64,000 bases of DNA from Cryobacterium melibiosiphilum (GCF_003602235.1 NZ_QZVS01000082.1:47743-111742); one strand, 5' to 3'; shown: positions 26,259 to 34,530, numbered from the stretch's first letter. Numbers and translations are program-made. The notes: generated from the sequence alone by a model not told the origin.

Positions 26259-27116
26259 TTGGTCGCTTTTCTAATTGCGGTGGCCGCAGTCTTCGGCGCG
26301 CTGATCGGGTCGTTTCTGAACGTGGTGATCTACCGGGTTCCGGCGAAGAAGTCGATCGTGTCGCCGCCGAGCGCGTGCGGTAGTTGTGGCGCGCGGATTC
26401 GGCCGTGGGACAACATTCCTGTCCTGTCGTGGTTTGTGCTGCGCGGGAGATGCCGCGACTGTGGGGCCGCGATTTCGTGGCGGTATCCGGCGGTGGAGTT
26501 CGGCACCGCGGTGTTTTTTGCGGGGGTCGTGTGGTGGGTGATCTCGGGGAGTGCCGTCGAGGGATCGAGTAGCTCGGGGGTGGTCTCGACAAGCTCGACC
26601 AGCGAGATTCTTGGTTTGGGCTTGATGGCCGTCAGTTTTCTTTACCTAACTTCGATCAGCGTGGCGCTGGCCATGATCGACATTGACACGCACACGTTGC
26701 CCAACGTGATCGTGCTGCCGGCGTACATCGTCGGGGGCGTGCTGCTGGCGGCATCCGCTCTCGCGCTCGGTGAACCGCAGCGGCTGCTGGGCGCCCTGAT
26801 CGGCGGCGCGGCGCTGTTCGCGCTCTACCTACTGCTTGCCCTCATTTATCCGGGCGGCATGGGCCTCGGCGACGTGAAACTGGCCGGCGTGCTCGGGCTC
26901 TACCTGGGCTGGCTCGGCTGGGGAGAACTGTTCGTCGGCGCGTTCGGCGCGTTCTTGCTCGGCGGTCTCTTCGGGGTGATTCTGCTGGCGTTTCGCAAGG
27001 CCGGGCGCAAAAGCAGCATCCCGTTCGGGCCGTGGATGCTCGCGGGCGCCTGGGTGGGCATCTTCGCCGGTGACGTGCTCGCCAGTGGATACCTGGGCCT
27101 CTTCGGCCTTATATAA
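26259..27116 (+). CDS. pilD: Prepilin leader peptidase / N-methyltransferase PilD
   Basis: 285 residues, A24 aspartic protease family. Residues 1-70: methylase/zinc part with C40-x2-C43 and C65-x2-C68 around RPWDNIPVLSWF. Catalytic Asp motifs MIDIDTHTLPN (D141/D143) and GLGDVKL (D205, the GxGD motif). About seven membrane spans. It is the only prepilin peptidase in the window, so it probably serves all prepilins here. A Ser/Gly-rich insert (about residues 97-116) between the first spans coincides with a REP-like DNA element. TTG start immediately after the previous stop, with no good Shine-Dalgarno. Confidence 0.95.
   Translation: MVAFLIAVAAVFGALIGSFLNVVIYRVPAKKSIVSPPSACGSCGARIRPWDNIPVLSWFVLRGRCRDCGAAISWRYPAVEFGTAVFFAGVVWWVISGSAVEGSSSSGVVSTSSTSEILGLGLMAVSFLYLTSISVALAMIDIDTHTLPNVIVLPAYIVGGVLLAASALALGEPQRLLGALIGGAALFALYLLLALIYPGGMGLGDVKLAGVLGLYLGWLGWGELFVGAFGAFLLGGLFGVILLAFRKAGRKSSIPFGPWMLAGAWVGIFAGDVLASGYLGLFGLI
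26579..26605. repeat. REP-like palindromic word inside pilD
   Basis: GGTGGTCTCGACAAGCTCGACC is part of this stretch: imperfect palindrome with TGGTCTCGA and TCGACCA arms around CAAGC. From general knowledge, words of this kind are scattered between genes in many actinobacterial genomes. Here it lies in frame in a loop of PilD and encodes a Ser/Thr-rich linker. Confidence 0.5.
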
Positions 27117-27139
27117 TCTGCCCTATCTGTACTAGTACA
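27112..27139 (+). promoter_or_regulatory. Candidate -10 (TATAAT) and 12-bp palindrome before PilM-PilN fusion 2
   Basis: A perfect TATAAT (27112-27117) overlaps the pilD stop. TGTACTAGTACA (27128-27139), a perfect palindrome, sits near the expected transcription start. A second -10-like TACAAT begins at 27136. No convincing -35. Suggests an internal, regulated promoter for the fusion gene. Confidence 0.45.
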
Positions 27140-27170
27140 ATGTCCATACGGGTTTAGGGGGGTGGACGCT

Positions 27171-28859
27171 GTGGCACCACGCGTGGTGGGTATCGACATC
27201 GGCAGTTCCGCCGTGCGTGCCGTCGAGCTCAGTGGCGCCGGAACCGACAACCCCGTGCTGCTGCACTACTACGAGCAGCCCCTCGAAGTGGGCGCCATCG
27301 TGCGCGGCGAGGTCGTCGACCCCGACGCGGTGGCCGAAGCGCTCACCCTGCTGTGGACGGCCGGCGGCTTCACCAGCCGCGACGTGGTCATCGGCATGGG
27401 CGACTACCGTGTGGTCGTGCGCAGCCTGACCGTTCCGAGCATGTCGATGCGGCGCATCCGGGAATCGCTGCCGTTCCAGGTGAAAGACCTCGTTTCGGTG
27501 CCGGTGAAAGACGGCCTGCTCGACTTCTATCCCGTCTCCGAGACCCCCGGCGAGGGCGACGCCGGGCCGCAGACCGTGGGCCTGCTCATCGCCGCCGTCA
27601 AGGACGTCGTGCTGGCGAACGTCAAGGCGATCCGCCTCGCCAAGCTCAACCCGGTCGAGGTCGACCTCGTGCCGTTCGCCCTCACGCGGGCGATCCACCG
27701 CATGGAATCGGCCGAAGACATCATCGCCGAGATCGACATCGGCGCCGGTACCACGAGCGTGGTCGTGACCGTCGACGGCGTGCCCCAGTTCGTGCGCCTC
27801 ATTCCGGCCGGCGCCAGCGACGTGATCAAAGCGCTCAAGACCCGCCTCGACGTCGATGAAGCCGAGGCGATCCGCCTCAAGAACATCGTGGGCATGGCGC
27901 GCACCGTGGCCCCCGACTACCTCGAGGCCGCGCAGATCGTGCACGAGGTCTCGATGGACCTGCTCAGCAGCCTGCGCAACACCATCACCTATTTCAGCAA
28001 CACCCGGCTCGACATCACGATCACCCAGATCGTGCTCAATGGCGGCGGGTCCCGACTGCCGGGCCTCGCCGCCGAGCTGACCGCGCAGACCAAACTGCCG
28101 GTGATCTTCGCCGAACTGACCGGCATCGCCCTCGGCGACGGACTGAACGCCGACGCCGTGCGCGCCACCGAGGGAACCTTTCTGGTGGCGTGCGGCCTCG
28201 CCCTCGGCAGTCGGGCCAACGGCGCCCTCGAGATGGTCATCGGCGGCGCCCCGCGCGCCGACCTGCTGCCGCCCGAGGTCAAGGAGGCCCGGTCCGGCCG
28301 GGTGCTGCGCCGCCGGCTGGGCCTCGGCGTGGTCGCCGTCGGTCTCATCGTGGCGGTGGTGACGGCCCTGGTCACCGGTGAATCCGTGCTCAGCGACGGT
28401 GAGTTGGCGGATGCCCAGGCCGAGTCCGCCACGCTGCTCACCGAGGTCGCCCAATACTCCGAACTCGGTGACGTGGAGGGTGTCATGACCGACACCCGCA
28501 CCGCCCGCGACCTCGCCGGGTCGACCGAGATCAACTGGCAGGAGTACCTCGCCGTCGTGCGTGCGGCTCTTCCCGCCGACGTCTCCGTGGGCACAGCGAC
28601 GGTGGACGGCGCGTCTGCGTTCGAACCGTATGCGGCGGCCGAGTCGGTTCCCGGCGCCGTCGCCACCCTGAACCTGTCGCTGACGAGCCCGAGCCTCACG
28701 AGCGTGTCGGGCTGGCTCTCGTCTCTGTCCACCTTGCCCGGCTACGCCAGTGCCAGCATCGGCGGCCTCACCCGCGCAGAGGACGGCAGCTACACGACCG
28801 CACTCGTGCTGGTCGTCAACGCCGAGGTCTTCTCCAACCGCTTCGTGACGGGGGACTGA
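27171..28859 (+). CDS. PilM-PilN fusion protein, copy 3
   Basis: 562 residues from GTG 27171 (AGGGGGG about 9 bases upstream; GTG 27162 is the alternative). PilM half: VVGIDIGSSAVRAVEL, EIDIGAGTTSVVV, LNGGGSRLPGL, VACGLALGSR. PilN half: GGAPRADLLPPEVKEA docking motif (~residues 357-372), span LGLGVVAVGLIVAVVTALV, EINWQEYLAVVRAALPADV. Same fusion point as the protein at 20612. Followed 2 bases later by pilO. It is the second M-N-O set in the stretch between motor sets 2 and 3. Confidence 0.93.
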   Translation: MAPRVVGIDIGSSAVRAVELSGAGTDNPVLLHYYEQPLEVGAIVRGEVVDPDAVAEALTLLWTAGGFTSRDVVIGMGDYRVVVRSLTVPSMSMRRIRESLPFQVKDLVSVPVKDGLLDFYPVSETPGEGDAGPQTVGLLIAAVKDVVLANVKAIRLAKLNPVEVDLVPFALTRAIHRMESAEDIIAEIDIGAGTTSVVVTVDGVPQFVRLIPAGASDVIKALKTRLDVDEAEAIRLKNIVGMARTVAPDYLEAAQIVHEVSMDLLSSLRNTITYFSNTRLDITITQIVLNGGGSRLPGLAAELTAQTKLPVIFAELTGIALGDGLNADAVRATEGTFLVACGLALGSRANGALEMVIGGAPRADLLPPEVKEARSGRVLRRRLGLGVVAVGLIVAVVTALVTGESVLSDGELADAQAESATLLTEVAQYSELGDVEGVMTDTRTARDLAGSTEINWQEYLAVVRAALPADVSVGTATVDGASAFEPYAAAESVPGAVATLNLSLTSPSLTSVSGWLSSLSTLPGYASASIGGLTRAEDGSYTTALVLVVNAEVFSNRFVTGD

Positions 28860-28861
28860 CC

Positions 28862-29506
28862 GTGCCCATCAACAAGATTCTCACCTACCTCGCCACTTTC
28901 GTGGTGGCGATGATCCTGCTGCTCAGCGGAGTGCTGGTGATCCTGCCGCGTGTTGAAGCAACGGTTGCCGCCCACGCCGAAACGGATGCCGTGAAGGTCG
29001 CCAACGAGCTCACCCGCGCTCAGATCGACGAGCTCGCCGACCAGTATGACGACATCGACACCCTGCGGAGCGAACTCGCCGAACTGCGCGCGGCCATTCC
29101 CACCACGGTCGACCTGCCCGAGTTTCTGCTGCAGCTTGATGAGCTCGCCGCACAGAACGGCGTCACGATCGGCAGCGTGTCCCTCGGCGACCCCATTCCG
29201 CAGGCGCTGACCGCGGCGGTCGACCCGGCTGCTGCGGTCCCAGCCGCTTCCGCCGCGCCCGCCGCGCCGGCGGCCGACGCTGCCGCCGCCGGCCCGTTCG
29301 CGACAATCTCGCTGTCCCTCTCGGTGACCGGGGGTTCCTCGGGCGTGCTCGGCTTCGTCAACGGCCTGCAGCAGGGCGAGCGCATGGTCTCGGTCACCGC
29401 ATTCAACACCTCGTTCAGCACCGAAGCGGATGCCGCATCCGGCACCTCGTCGATCACCGCCACGATGTATGTGCTCGACGCCGGGAGCGAGCTGCCTGCC
29501 TCCTAG
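28862..29506 (+). CDS. pilO: Type IV pilus alignment protein PilO, copy 3
   Basis: 214 residues, GTG start. Membrane span LATFVVAMILLLSGVLVIL, coiled coil (ADQYDDIDTLRSELAELRAAIP), Ala/Pro linker, then SLSLSVTGGSSGVLGFVNGLQQGERMVSVTAFNT. It resembles copy 2 most by eye. Ends the second region; about 190 bases of non-coding sequence precede motor set 3. Confidence 0.9.
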   Translation: MPINKILTYLATFVVAMILLLSGVLVILPRVEATVAAHAETDAVKVANELTRAQIDELADQYDDIDTLRSELAELRAAIPTTVDLPEFLLQLDELAAQNGVTIGSVSLGDPIPQALTAAVDPAAAVPAASAAPAAPAADAAAAGPFATISLSLSVTGGSSGVLGFVNGLQQGERMVSVTAFNTSFSTEADAASGTSSITATMYVLDAGSELPAS

Positions 29507-29550
29507 CGGCCGCCACCGTGGCCCGAACGGGTCGCTAGACGCCGAGTCGT

Positions 29551-29608
29551 CCCCCCACATGACGGGGCTATCGGCCCTTTCAGCGTGCCCACTAGCGTTA
29601 CGCCAGAC
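29551..29608. promoter_or_regulatory. C-run/G-run palindrome and CGTTACG/CGTAAGG half-sites before pilB copy 3
   Basis: CCCCCC (29551-29556), ACATGAC, GGGG (29564-29567), CTATCG; then AGCGTTACG-CCAGA-CGTAAGGC, an imperfect inverted repeat. Same general layout as the elements at 9973, 14203 and 18439. Candidate operator region of the third motor operon. Confidence 0.35.
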
Positions 29609-29697
29609 GTAAGGCTCACGGGCTCTAAACCACCCCTTTAGAACACCCTCCCGGGATATTTTGCGCACTCCATCCCTACCCCGAGGGAGCTTTCAGC

Positions 29698-31374
29698 GTG
29701 CCCACCCTGACCGAGATCCTGATTCTGCACGGCGCCCTGCCGATCGAAGACATCGACACCCTGCTGGCCGGCGACCCGGCCGACGAGAGCGCCGTGCGCG
29801 CCCTCGTCGACCGCGGCGCGCTGACCGAGGTGCAGTTCGCGCGGGCCCGCGCCGAGCAGGCCAACCTTCCCTACATCGAACTGCTCGACTACCCGATCAC
29901 CCGCCAGGCGCTGGCCCTGGTGCCGGCGGCGATCTGCGTGCGCCACCAGGTGCTGCCCCTCGCCGTGGAGAACGAACGCCTCGTGCTCGCCATGGTCGAC
30001 CCGCGCGACGTCTTCGCCCTCGACGACGTGAGCCGGTTTGCGCACCTGCGGCTCAGCCTGGTCGTGGCCGAACGCGGCGACCTGCTCGCCGCCATCGCCC
30101 GGTCGCACCGCGCCGACGACGAGCTCAGCGACCTCACCTCAACCATCGCCGAAGAGAACGCGGGCTCCGACGCCGACGCGGCGGGCGCGCTCGAAGCGGG
30201 AGGCGGGGCCGACGACGCCCCCATCGTGCGGTTCGTCAACCTGCTGGTCAGTCAGGCGATCCAGGACCAGGCCAGCGACATCCACATCGAACCCGGCGAG
30301 CACGAGCTGGCGGTGCGCTACCGCATCGACGGGGTGCTGCACGAAATGCAGAGCGCGCCCCGCAGCATCCAGAACGGCATCATCAGCCGCCTCAAGATCA
30401 TGAGCGACATCGATATCGCCGAACGTCGCAAACCGCAGGACGGCCGCATGTCCGTCACCCACAACGGCCGCACCATCGACCTGCGGGTCGCGACGCTGCC
30501 GACCGTCTGGGGCGAGAAGGTCGTGCTGCGCATTCTCGACAACGCCACCACCCGACTGACCCTGCGCGACCTCAACCTGCTCGAGCACAACCACGCCGCC
30601 TACGAGGCCTCGTACCAGAAGCCCTACGGCATGATCCTCGTCACCGGCCCCACCGGTTCGGGCAAATCCACGACCCTGTACACGACCCTGCACGAGGTCG
30701 CCCGGCCCGAGATCAACGTGATCACCGTCGAAGACCCGGTCGAATACCGCATGAAGGGCATCAACCAGGTGCAGGTGAACCCGAAGGCGGGCCTCACCTT
30801 CGCGAGCGCGCTGCGGGCCATTCTGCGCAGCGACCCCGACGTGGTGCTGCTCGGCGAGATCCGCGACCACGAAACCGCGCAGATCGCCATCGAAGCGAGC
30901 CTCACCGGCCACCTCGTGCTCAGCACCCTGCACACCAACGACGCCCCGAGCGCCATCACCCGCCTCACCGAGATGGGCATCGAACCCTTTCTCGTGGGCT
31001 CGGCGCTCGACTGCGTCGTGGCGCAGCGGCTGGCCCGAAGGCTGTGCGACCGCTGCAAGAAGCCCGCGAACCACCCGCCCGAACGGCTCGCCGCACTCGG
31101 TTTCGGGCCCGACAGCTACGTGCCGGCGCGGGTGCTCTATCAGCCCAGCGGATGCGCCAGCTGTTCCCACACCGGCTACCGCGGGCGCCTCGCCATCCAC
31201 GAGGTGATGACCGTGACCGAAGAGATCGAACGCCTCACCGTGGCCCGGGCGTCGAGCGCCACCATCGCCCGCGCCGCGCGGGAGGCCGGAATGCTCACCC
31301 TGCGCGAAGACGGCTGGGAAAAAGTGCGCCTCGGCCTGACCTCCGTCGACGAGATCCTGCGCGTCGTCGCCTGA
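29698..31374 (+). CDS. pilB: Type IV pilus assembly ATPase PilB, copy 3
   Basis: 558 residues, GTG with GAGGGAG about 10 bases upstream. MshEN-type N-terminus (PTLTEILILHGALPIEDID; LVDRGALTEVQFARARAEQ), an Ala/Gly/Asp linker slightly longer than in copies 1-2, then Walker A GPTGSGKST, ITVEDPVEYRM, DPDVVLLGEIRD, STLHT and zinc cysteines CDRC...CASC. Complete and probably active. pilT follows 46 bases later. Confidence 0.96.
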   Translation: MPTLTEILILHGALPIEDIDTLLAGDPADESAVRALVDRGALTEVQFARARAEQANLPYIELLDYPITRQALALVPAAICVRHQVLPLAVENERLVLAMVDPRDVFALDDVSRFAHLRLSLVVAERGDLLAAIARSHRADDELSDLTSTIAEENAGSDADAAGALEAGGGADDAPIVRFVNLLVSQAIQDQASDIHIEPGEHELAVRYRIDGVLHEMQSAPRSIQNGIISRLKIMSDIDIAERRKPQDGRMSVTHNGRTIDLRVATLPTVWGEKVVLRILDNATTRLTLRDLNLLEHNHAAYEASYQKPYGMILVTGPTGSGKSTTLYTTLHEVARPEINVITVEDPVEYRMKGINQVQVNPKAGLTFASALRAILRSDPDVVLLGEIRDHETAQIAIEASLTGHLVLSTLHTNDAPSAITRLTEMGIEPFLVGSALDCVVAQRLARRLCDRCKKPANHPPERLAALGFGPDSYVPARVLYQPSGCASCSHTGYRGRLAIHEVMTVTEEIERLTVARASSATIARAAREAGMLTLREDGWEKVRLGLTSVDEILRVVA

Positions 31375-31420
31375 CCCCGCTGCTGTAACGGCCTGCACCG
31401 AATCGTCCGAAAGGTACCCC

Positions 31421-32674
31421 ATGTCCCTGACCTCAGCCCCGACCTCAGCCCCGACCTCAGCCCCGACCTCAGCCCCGACCTCAGCCCCGACCCGCCGGTC
31501 GAACCAGATCCCCGCCGACGCGAGCTTGCTCGACGCCCTCGCCGAGGTCGTCGGCCAGCGCGCCTCCGACCTGCACCTGACCGTGAACGCACCGCCGATG
31601 CTGCGGGTCGACGGCGGCCTCACCCCCGTCGGTGACCCGACCCCGTGGCCCGCCGAGCGGGTGACGGAGGCGATCCTCAGCATCCTCTCGCCCGTGCAGA
31701 CCGAGACCTTCGAGCGTGAACTCGAGCTCGACTTCGCCTACACGCTCTCGCCCACGGCGCGGTTTCGCGTGAACGTCTACCAGCAGCGGGGCGACGTGGG
31801 CGCGGCGTTCCGGCTGATTCCCACCGACATCAGAACGCTCGCCGAACTCGGGATTCCCGAGACCGTCGCCCGGTTCGCGTCGCTGCCGCGCGGTCTCGTG
31901 CTCGTCACCGGGCCGACCGGGTCGGGAAAGTCCACGACCCTCGCCGCGCTGATCGACCTCGTCAATGCCACCCGGGCCGACCACATCGTGACCGTCGAAG
32001 ACCCGATCGAGTTTCTGCACACGCACAAGAAGGCGCTCGTGAACCAGCGTGAGGTGGGCCACGATACGCACAGTTTCGCATCCGCTCTCAAACACGTGCT
32101 GCGGCAAGACCCCGACGTGATCCTGATCGGTGAGCTGCGCGACCTCGAGACCATCTCGGTCGCCCTGACCGCCGCCGAAACCGGCCACCTGGTCTTCGCG
32201 ACGCTGCACACCCAGGACGCCGCGCAGACCATCGACCGGGTGATCGACGTGTTCGCGCCGCACCAGCAGGGCCAGGTGCGCGCCCAGCTCGCGGCGACCC
32301 TGCAGGGCGTGGTCTGCCAGACCCTCGTGAAAAAGGCCAACGGACGCGGCCGGGTGGTGGCGACCGAGGTGCTGGTGACCACTCCGGCCATCTCCAACCT
32401 CATCCGTGAGGGCAAGACCTTTCAGATCGCGTCGATGATGCAGGCCGGCCGCGACAGGGGCATGCACACCCTCGACCAGCACCTCGCCGACCTCGTCAAC
32501 TCGGGCCTGATCACCCGCCTCGCCGCCGAGGAACGGGCGAGCGACGTGGAGGGGCTCGGCCGACTCATCCACCGGGTCGAACTGGCCAGCGATGCGACCA
32601 CCCGCGCCATCGCGGCGACCGAGATCGACTTCGGCGACGTGCACTCGGCCGCCTACGCGACGGGTGCCCGCTGA
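31421..32674 (+). CDS. pilT: Type IV pilus retraction ATPase PilT, copy 3 (TSAP-repeat N-terminus)
   Basis: 417 residues. Starts MSL and then five TSAP tetrapeptides encoded by five perfect 12-bp repeats, a basic TRRSNQ stretch, and the PilT core (LLDALAEVVGQRASDLHLTV). Walker A at residue 164, VTVEDPIEFLHTHK, DPDVILIGELRD and ATLHT are intact. Shine-Dalgarno GAAAGG 9-10 bases before the ATG. The stop overlaps the pilC start by one base (TGATG). Confidence 0.95.
   Translation: MSLTSAPTSAPTSAPTSAPTSAPTRRSNQIPADASLLDALAEVVGQRASDLHLTVNAPPMLRVDGGLTPVGDPTPWPAERVTEAILSILSPVQTETFERELELDFAYTLSPTARFRVNVYQQRGDVGAAFRLIPTDIRTLAELGIPETVARFASLPRGLVLVTGPTGSGKSTTLAALIDLVNATRADHIVTVEDPIEFLHTHKKALVNQREVGHDTHSFASALKHVLRQDPDVILIGELRDLETISVALTAAETGHLVFATLHTQDAAQTIDRVIDVFAPHQQGQVRAQLAATLQGVVCQTLVKKANGRGRVVATEVLVTTPAISNLIREGKTFQIASMMQAGRDRGMHTLDQHLADLVNSGLITRLAAEERASDVEGLGRLIHRVELASDATTRAIAATEIDFGDVHSAAYATGAR
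31429..31488 (+). repeat. Five perfect 12-bp tandem repeats (GACCTCAGCCCC)
   Basis: Units at 31429, 31441, 31453, 31465 and 31477, no mismatches; a sixth, degenerate unit starts GACCCGCC. Because the unit is a multiple of three, changes in copy number would alter PilT length without a frameshift. Confidence 0.95.
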
Positions 32675-33903
32675 TGCCCGCCGTGCAGGCGTGGGCCTAC
32701 CGCGGACACGACTCCGCCGGCAAGACCGTGAAGGGAAAAGTGGATGCCGCGAGCGAGTCCGACGTGTCGGCCCGCCTCGGTGCCCTGGGCATCTCCCCGA
32801 CGGCGATCGAGCGTGCCGCAGACGCCACCGGGCTCAGTCGCGACGTCTCGCTGAAAGTCTTCGCCAAGGGCGTCGGCCTGAAAGACCTCGCCATCATGAG
32901 CCGCCAGATGGCCACGATGATCGGGTCGGGGCTCTCGCTGCTGCGCACCCTGAATATTCTCGCCGAGCAGACCGAGAGCACGGCGCTCGTGACCGTGCTC
33001 GCCGTGGTGCGCGACGACGTCGAGGCGGGCACCTCGGTCTCGGATGCCTTCGCCGCACACCCGCAGGCCTTCCCGCCGATCATGGTCAACATGGTGCGCG
33101 CCGGCGAGACCGGCGGTTTTCTCGACCGGGCGCTCGAGTCGATCGCCGAGAACTTCGAAAAAGAGAAGAAGCTGCGCGACACGATCCGGTCGGCGATGAC
33201 CTACCCGGTCATCGTGCTGGTGCTCTCGCTGCTCGCGGTCGTGGTGATGCTCGTGTTCATCGTGCCGATCTTCGAGGAGATGTTCCGCGGGCTCGGGGGC
33301 GCCCTGCCGCTGCCCACCCAGCTGCTGGTCTACCTGTCGGCCTCGATGGTCTACGTGCTGCCGATCGCGGCCGTCGCCGGCGTGACCTTCGCCCTCTGGT
33401 GGCGGAGGAATCGCCATACGGACGCCGTGCGCCGCTTTCTCGACCCGATCAAGCTGAAGCTGCCGGTCTTTGGCCCGCTGCTGAAGAAGATCGCCGTTGC
33501 CCGCTTCTCCCGCAACTTCTCCAACATGATCGGCGCCGGCGTGCCCATTTTGCCCGCGCTGAAGATCGTGGGGGAGACCAGCGGCAACTGGGTGATCGAG
33601 AACGCCCTCGTGTCCGTCGCCGAGTCCGTGCGCCAGGGGCAGTCCATTTCAACGCCGCTGATGGCCCAGCCCGTGTTTCCGCCGATGGTGGTGCAGATGA
33701 TCGCCGTCGGCGAAGACGCCGGCTCGCTCGAGGTCATGCTCGACAAGATCGCCGACTTCTACGACCAGGAGGTCGCCAGCGCCACCGAGCAGCTCACGGC
33801 GATGATCGAACCCCTGCTGATCGCCTTTCTCGGCGTCGTCATCGGCGGCATGGTCATCGCGCTCTACATGCCCATCTTCAGCATCGCCAGCATGATCAAA
33901 TGA
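32674..33903 (+). CDS. pilC: Type IV pilus platform protein PilC, copy 3
   Basis: 409 residues, same plan as the other copies. GspF repeat marks FPPIMVNMVRAGETGGFLDRAL and FPPMVVQMIAVGEDAGSLEVML; spans at TYPVIVLVLSLLAVVVMLVFIV, VYVLPIAAVAGVTFALWW and the C-terminal LLIAFLGVVIGGMVIALYMPIF. It is the most divergent of the three by eye (IASMIK ending). Followed by 165 bases and a third major pilin. Confidence 0.95.
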   Translation: MPAVQAWAYRGHDSAGKTVKGKVDAASESDVSARLGALGISPTAIERAADATGLSRDVSLKVFAKGVGLKDLAIMSRQMATMIGSGLSLLRTLNILAEQTESTALVTVLAVVRDDVEAGTSVSDAFAAHPQAFPPIMVNMVRAGETGGFLDRALESIAENFEKEKKLRDTIRSAMTYPVIVLVLSLLAVVVMLVFIVPIFEEMFRGLGGALPLPTQLLVYLSASMVYVLPIAAVAGVTFALWWRRNRHTDAVRRFLDPIKLKLPVFGPLLKKIAVARFSRNFSNMIGAGVPILPALKIVGETSGNWVIENALVSVAESVRQGQSISTPLMAQPVFPPMVVQMIAVGEDAGSLEVMLDKIADFYDQEVASATEQLTAMIEPLLIAFLGVVIGGMVIALYMPIFSIASMIK

Positions 33904-34068
33904 CCTCGTTCAACCCACGATTGGGGTCAGAATCGGCCGCAATCGCCCCATTATGCGGGTCGTCTACTGGAATGCCGACTCCCTAATCTGAAGCTCGCAC
34001 CTGACAGACAAACAGACAGTTCAGTACATCCTCCCCATGCACCACCTCCAACCCGAATGGACGTCACA

Positions 34069-34530
34069 ATGCTCGCTCGCAGCCTCGCCAACCTCAACCG
34101 CCGCCGTGCCAACCCCGACGAGAACCAGGGTGGGTTCACACTCATCGAACTCCTCGTGGTGGTCATCATCATCGGCATCCTCGCCGCGATCGCCATTCCG
34201 GTGTACCTCGGCATCCAGAACAACGCGAAGGACGCGAGCGTCAAGAGCGACCTCACCAACGCCAAGACCGCCATCATCGCCGTGCAGACCACCACCGGCA
34301 CCATGCCGGCCACCAACGCCGTCGCCTCGTCGATTCCGAACATGGTGGCCAACGGCTTCACTCAGGGCATCCACACCGGCGTCATCAAGTACGCCCTCGG
34401 CGGCACGACCGCGGCCCCGACCTTCTGCATCACCTCGGTCAGCACGACCGGCGCCATCTTCTACGTGACCGACGTGCTCGGTGCGACCGCTACGACGGCC
34501 GCGACGCTTCCCGCCGGCTGCACCCCGTAG
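34069..34530 (+). CDS. Type IV major pilin-like prepilin, copy 3
   Basis: 153 residues from ATG 34069 (a TGGA lies 7 bases upstream as in pilin 1; ATG 34057 would add 4 residues). Leader ends NQGG, then FTLIELLVVVIIIGILAAIAIPVYLGIQNNAKDAS: Glu5 and the canonical hydrophobic helix. The head holds two Cys (FCITSV... and AGCTP at the C-terminus), so, unlike pilins 1 and 2, it could form a C-terminal disulfide loop. A terminator follows, consistent with high separate expression. Confidence 0.93.
   Translation: MLARSLANLNRRRANPDENQGGFTLIELLVVVIIIGILAAIAIPVYLGIQNNAKDASVKSDLTNAKTAIIAVQTTTGTMPATNAVASSIPNMVANGFTQGIHTGVIKYALGGTTAAPTFCITSVSTTGAIFYVTDVLGATATTAATLPAGCTP

Noticed and set aside
29587-29640. 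A WhiG/FliA-type promoter before pilB copy 3 (CTAAA seen)
   Set aside because: No matching GCCGATAA-type -10 at the right distance.
29661-31388. 575-residue + strand frame overlapping pilB copy 3
   Set aside because: Arg/Pro-rich off-frame translation; the pilB frame has complete ATPase motifs over the same span.
31429-31488. Short regular repeats considered as a CRISPR array
   Set aside because: Units are 12 bp, contiguous and without spacers, and lie inside a coding frame.
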